A DNA stretch of 64,000 bases from Ferruginibacter lapsinanis (GTDB taxonomy: Bacteria > Bacteroidota > Bacteroidia > Chitinophagales > Chitinophagaceae). The notes beneath the pieces are model-generated. The model was given only the letters and a program-made list of their open reading frames with translations. It was not told where the DNA came from and searched no databases. The stretch spans positions 1,240,001-1,304,000 of the forward strand of contig NZ_CP086063.1 of the NCBI RefSeq assembly GCF_020783315.1, in the 5' to 3' direction. Below, piece by piece: positions 62,600-64,000 of this stretch. A program made the translations under genes and the position numbers. Numbering within the stretch: the stretch's first letter is position 1; every line of letters starts with the position of its first letter.

Positions 62600-64000
62600 T
62601 TAAATTTGTGGAGGATGAACTTCGTTTTCAGGAAGATCTGTTGGGGGTGTTTCCGAGATAGCTCCTTTTGCCTCTTCATCAGAAGGAACACCTAAGGTTG
62701 TTTTTTCTTCAAATGGCCTTTTGCCTATCAAAGATTCAACATCACTTTTAAACAGCACTTCTTTTCTCAATAATTCTTTCGCTAACAATTCAACATCACC
62801 TTTCTTTTCAGTCAATAATTTTTTTGTTCTAATATAAGCCGTCTCTATCAGTTTACGAATCTCTTCATCGATCATCTTGCCGGTTTCTTCACTAAATGGC
62901 TTGGTGAAACCATTTTCCTGGTTCGGATCGTAGTAACTGATATTGCCTACTTTTTCGTTCATGCCATATACAGTGATCATACTGTTGGCAATTTTTGTGA
63001 TCTGTTGTAAATCATTGCTTGCGCCGGTGCTGATCTTTCCAAAGAAAATATCTTCGGCAGCTCTACCCCCTAATGTCATACAGATCTGGTCCATCAACTG
63101 ATCAGTGTTATATAAGTATTGTTCTTTAGGAGTGTATTGAGCATAACCCAGTGCCGCACTTCCTCTTGGCACAACCGTTACTTTTAATAGCGGGTACGCA
63201 TGCTCTAAATACCATCCGCAAATGGCATGGCCGGCTTCGTGATACGCAATGATCTCTTTTTCTTCCGGAGAGATGATCTTGTTCTTCTTTTCCAATCCAC
63301 CGATAACTCTATCAATAGCATCCTGGAAATCCTGCATGTCAACCGCCTCTTTATTTTTACGGGCAGCAATCAAAGCCGCTTCATTACAAACGTTAGCAAT
63401 ATCTGCACCGGCAAATCCAGGTGTTTGTTCTGCCAGTTTATGAATATCCAATGTAGTAGATATTTTTATCGGCCCAAGATGCACTTTAAAAATTGCTTCT
63501 CTACCTACCAGATCCGGACGATCGATAGAAATTTGTCTGTCAAATCTTCCCGGACGAAGTAATGCGCTATCCAATACATCAGGTCTGTTAGTAGCCGCAA
63601 GGATGATGATACCTAAGTCAGTACCGAAACCATCCATCTCCACTAATAACTGGTTCAATGTATTTTCTCTTTCATCATTACTCATCATTACATTCTTACC
63701 TCTTGCTCTACCGATCGCATCTATCTCATCAATAAAAATGATACAAGGAGCTTTTTCTCTTGCTTGTTTAAACAGATCTCTCACACGGCTTGCTCCCACA
63801 CCCACAAACATTTCAACAAAATCACTACCACTTAAACTGAAGAAAGGTACTTGAGCTTCACCTGCCACTGCTTTAGCTAATAATGTTTTACCTGTGCCCG
63901 GAGGGCCGATCAACAATGCACCTTTTGGAATTTTACCGCCTAGGGCTGTATATTTTTTAGGGTTTTTTAAGAAGTCAACGATTTCCATTACCTCTACTTT
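62600..64000 (-). CDS. ftsH: ATP-dependent zinc metalloprotease FtsH, partial (C-terminal 466 residues)
   Basis: The gene runs off the right edge, so the N-terminal membrane segment is missing. The first visible residues are [17 protein letters not shown], just before the AAA+ domain. Walker A is GPPGTGKT, Walker [12 protein letters not shown], and the second region of homology is [17 protein letters not shown]. The zinc-protease site is HEAGH, in [16 protein letters not shown]. The C-terminus is complete, with a coiled-coil segment and an acidic, Pro-rich tail. FtsH degrades misfolded membrane proteins and short-lived cytosolic targets. Confidence 0.95.
   Translation of the reverse strand, partial: KVEVMEIVDFLKNPKKYTALGGKIPKGALLIGPPGTGKTLLAKAVAGEAQVPFFSLSGSDFVEMFVGVGASRVRDLFKQAREKAPCIIFIDEIDAIGRARGKNVMMSNDERENTLNQLLVEMDGFGTDLGIIILAATNRPDVLDSALLRPGRFDRQISIDRPDLVGREAIFKVHLGPIKISTTLDIHKLAEQTPGFAGADIANVCNEAALIAARKNKEAVDMQDFQDAIDRVIGGLEKKNKIISPEEKEIIAYHEAGHAICGWYLEHAYPLLKVTVVPRGSAALGYAQYTPKEQYLYNTDQLMDQICMTLGGRAAEDIFFGKISTGASNDLQQITKIANSMITVYGMNEKVGNISYYDPNQENGFTKPFSEETGKMIDEEIRKLIETAYIRTKKLLTEKKGDVELLAKELLRKEVLFKSDVESLIGKRPFEEKTTLGVPSDEEAKGAISETPPTDLPENEVHPPQI

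Overview
The window looks like chromosomal DNA of a Bacteroidota bacterium, most likely a member of Chitinophagaceae or a close relative. The reasons are AT-rich sequence, the absence of obvious Shine-Dalgarno sites, many start codons preceded by the Bacteroidota -7 box TAnnTTTG, a type IX secretion C-terminal sorting domain, and families typical of the phylum (DUF5916, DUF4197, DUF2911, TIGR02757, TlpA proteins with an N-terminal DUF4369-like part). The family-level placement is inference. I see no rRNA, tRNA, CRISPR array, transposase, phage or plasmid gene. The window begins in the last 35 codons of typA and ends inside ftsH.

Layout. 1-8 kb: surface-glycan and envelope genes (GT4, SAM methyltransferase, FkbM methyltransferase, GT25, MsbA-like ABC exporter, GT2) around meaB. 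7.5-12.7 kb: a collinear run of LON-domain protein, coaX, outer-membrane protein, lptC, aldo/keto reductase, ArsC-like protein and OsmC protein. 12.7-19.5 kb: a complete TetR-TolC-HlyD-DHA2 efflux operon divergent from two short-chain dehydrogenases, with a strong palindromic operator between them. 19.6-33 kb: DUF5916 protein, lysS, small conserved Bacteroidota genes, metB-asnB, acpH-like gene and a deoxyhypusine-synthase-like enzyme. 33-44 kb: T9SS cargo protein, M28 peptidase, rpiB, tatC, a 1149-residue GH18-deacetylase-GT2 fusion, a DUF937-like protein and prfA. 44-64 kb: amidohydrolase, recO, RND/MMPL permease, thiol-disulfide oxidoreductase, gatB, PDZ protein, GNAT, bestrophin, alaS, M23 peptidase, MerR regulator, MscS channel, lpxH, LUD-domain protein and ftsH.

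Much of the content serves the envelope: lipid A and LPS (lpxH, lptC, MsbA-like exporter, GT2), glycan assembly, outer-membrane and secreted proteins (OMP, DUF5916, T9SS cargo), wall remodelling (M23), export (tatC, RND, efflux pump) and envelope quality control (ftsH, PDZ protein). The remainder is core translation machinery (lysS, alaS, gatB, prfA) and housekeeping.

The less ordinary signals are: (1) degenerate tandem repeats of constant 7-bp period but different sequence, two of which run in phase into a start codon and three of which lie inside coding sequence; (2) two small families of palindromic elements placed at gene starts or ends; (3) the three-domain polysaccharide enzyme; (4) a deoxyhypusine-synthase homologue that keeps the catalytic lysine but has lost substrate-binding residues; (5) the efflux-operon operator.
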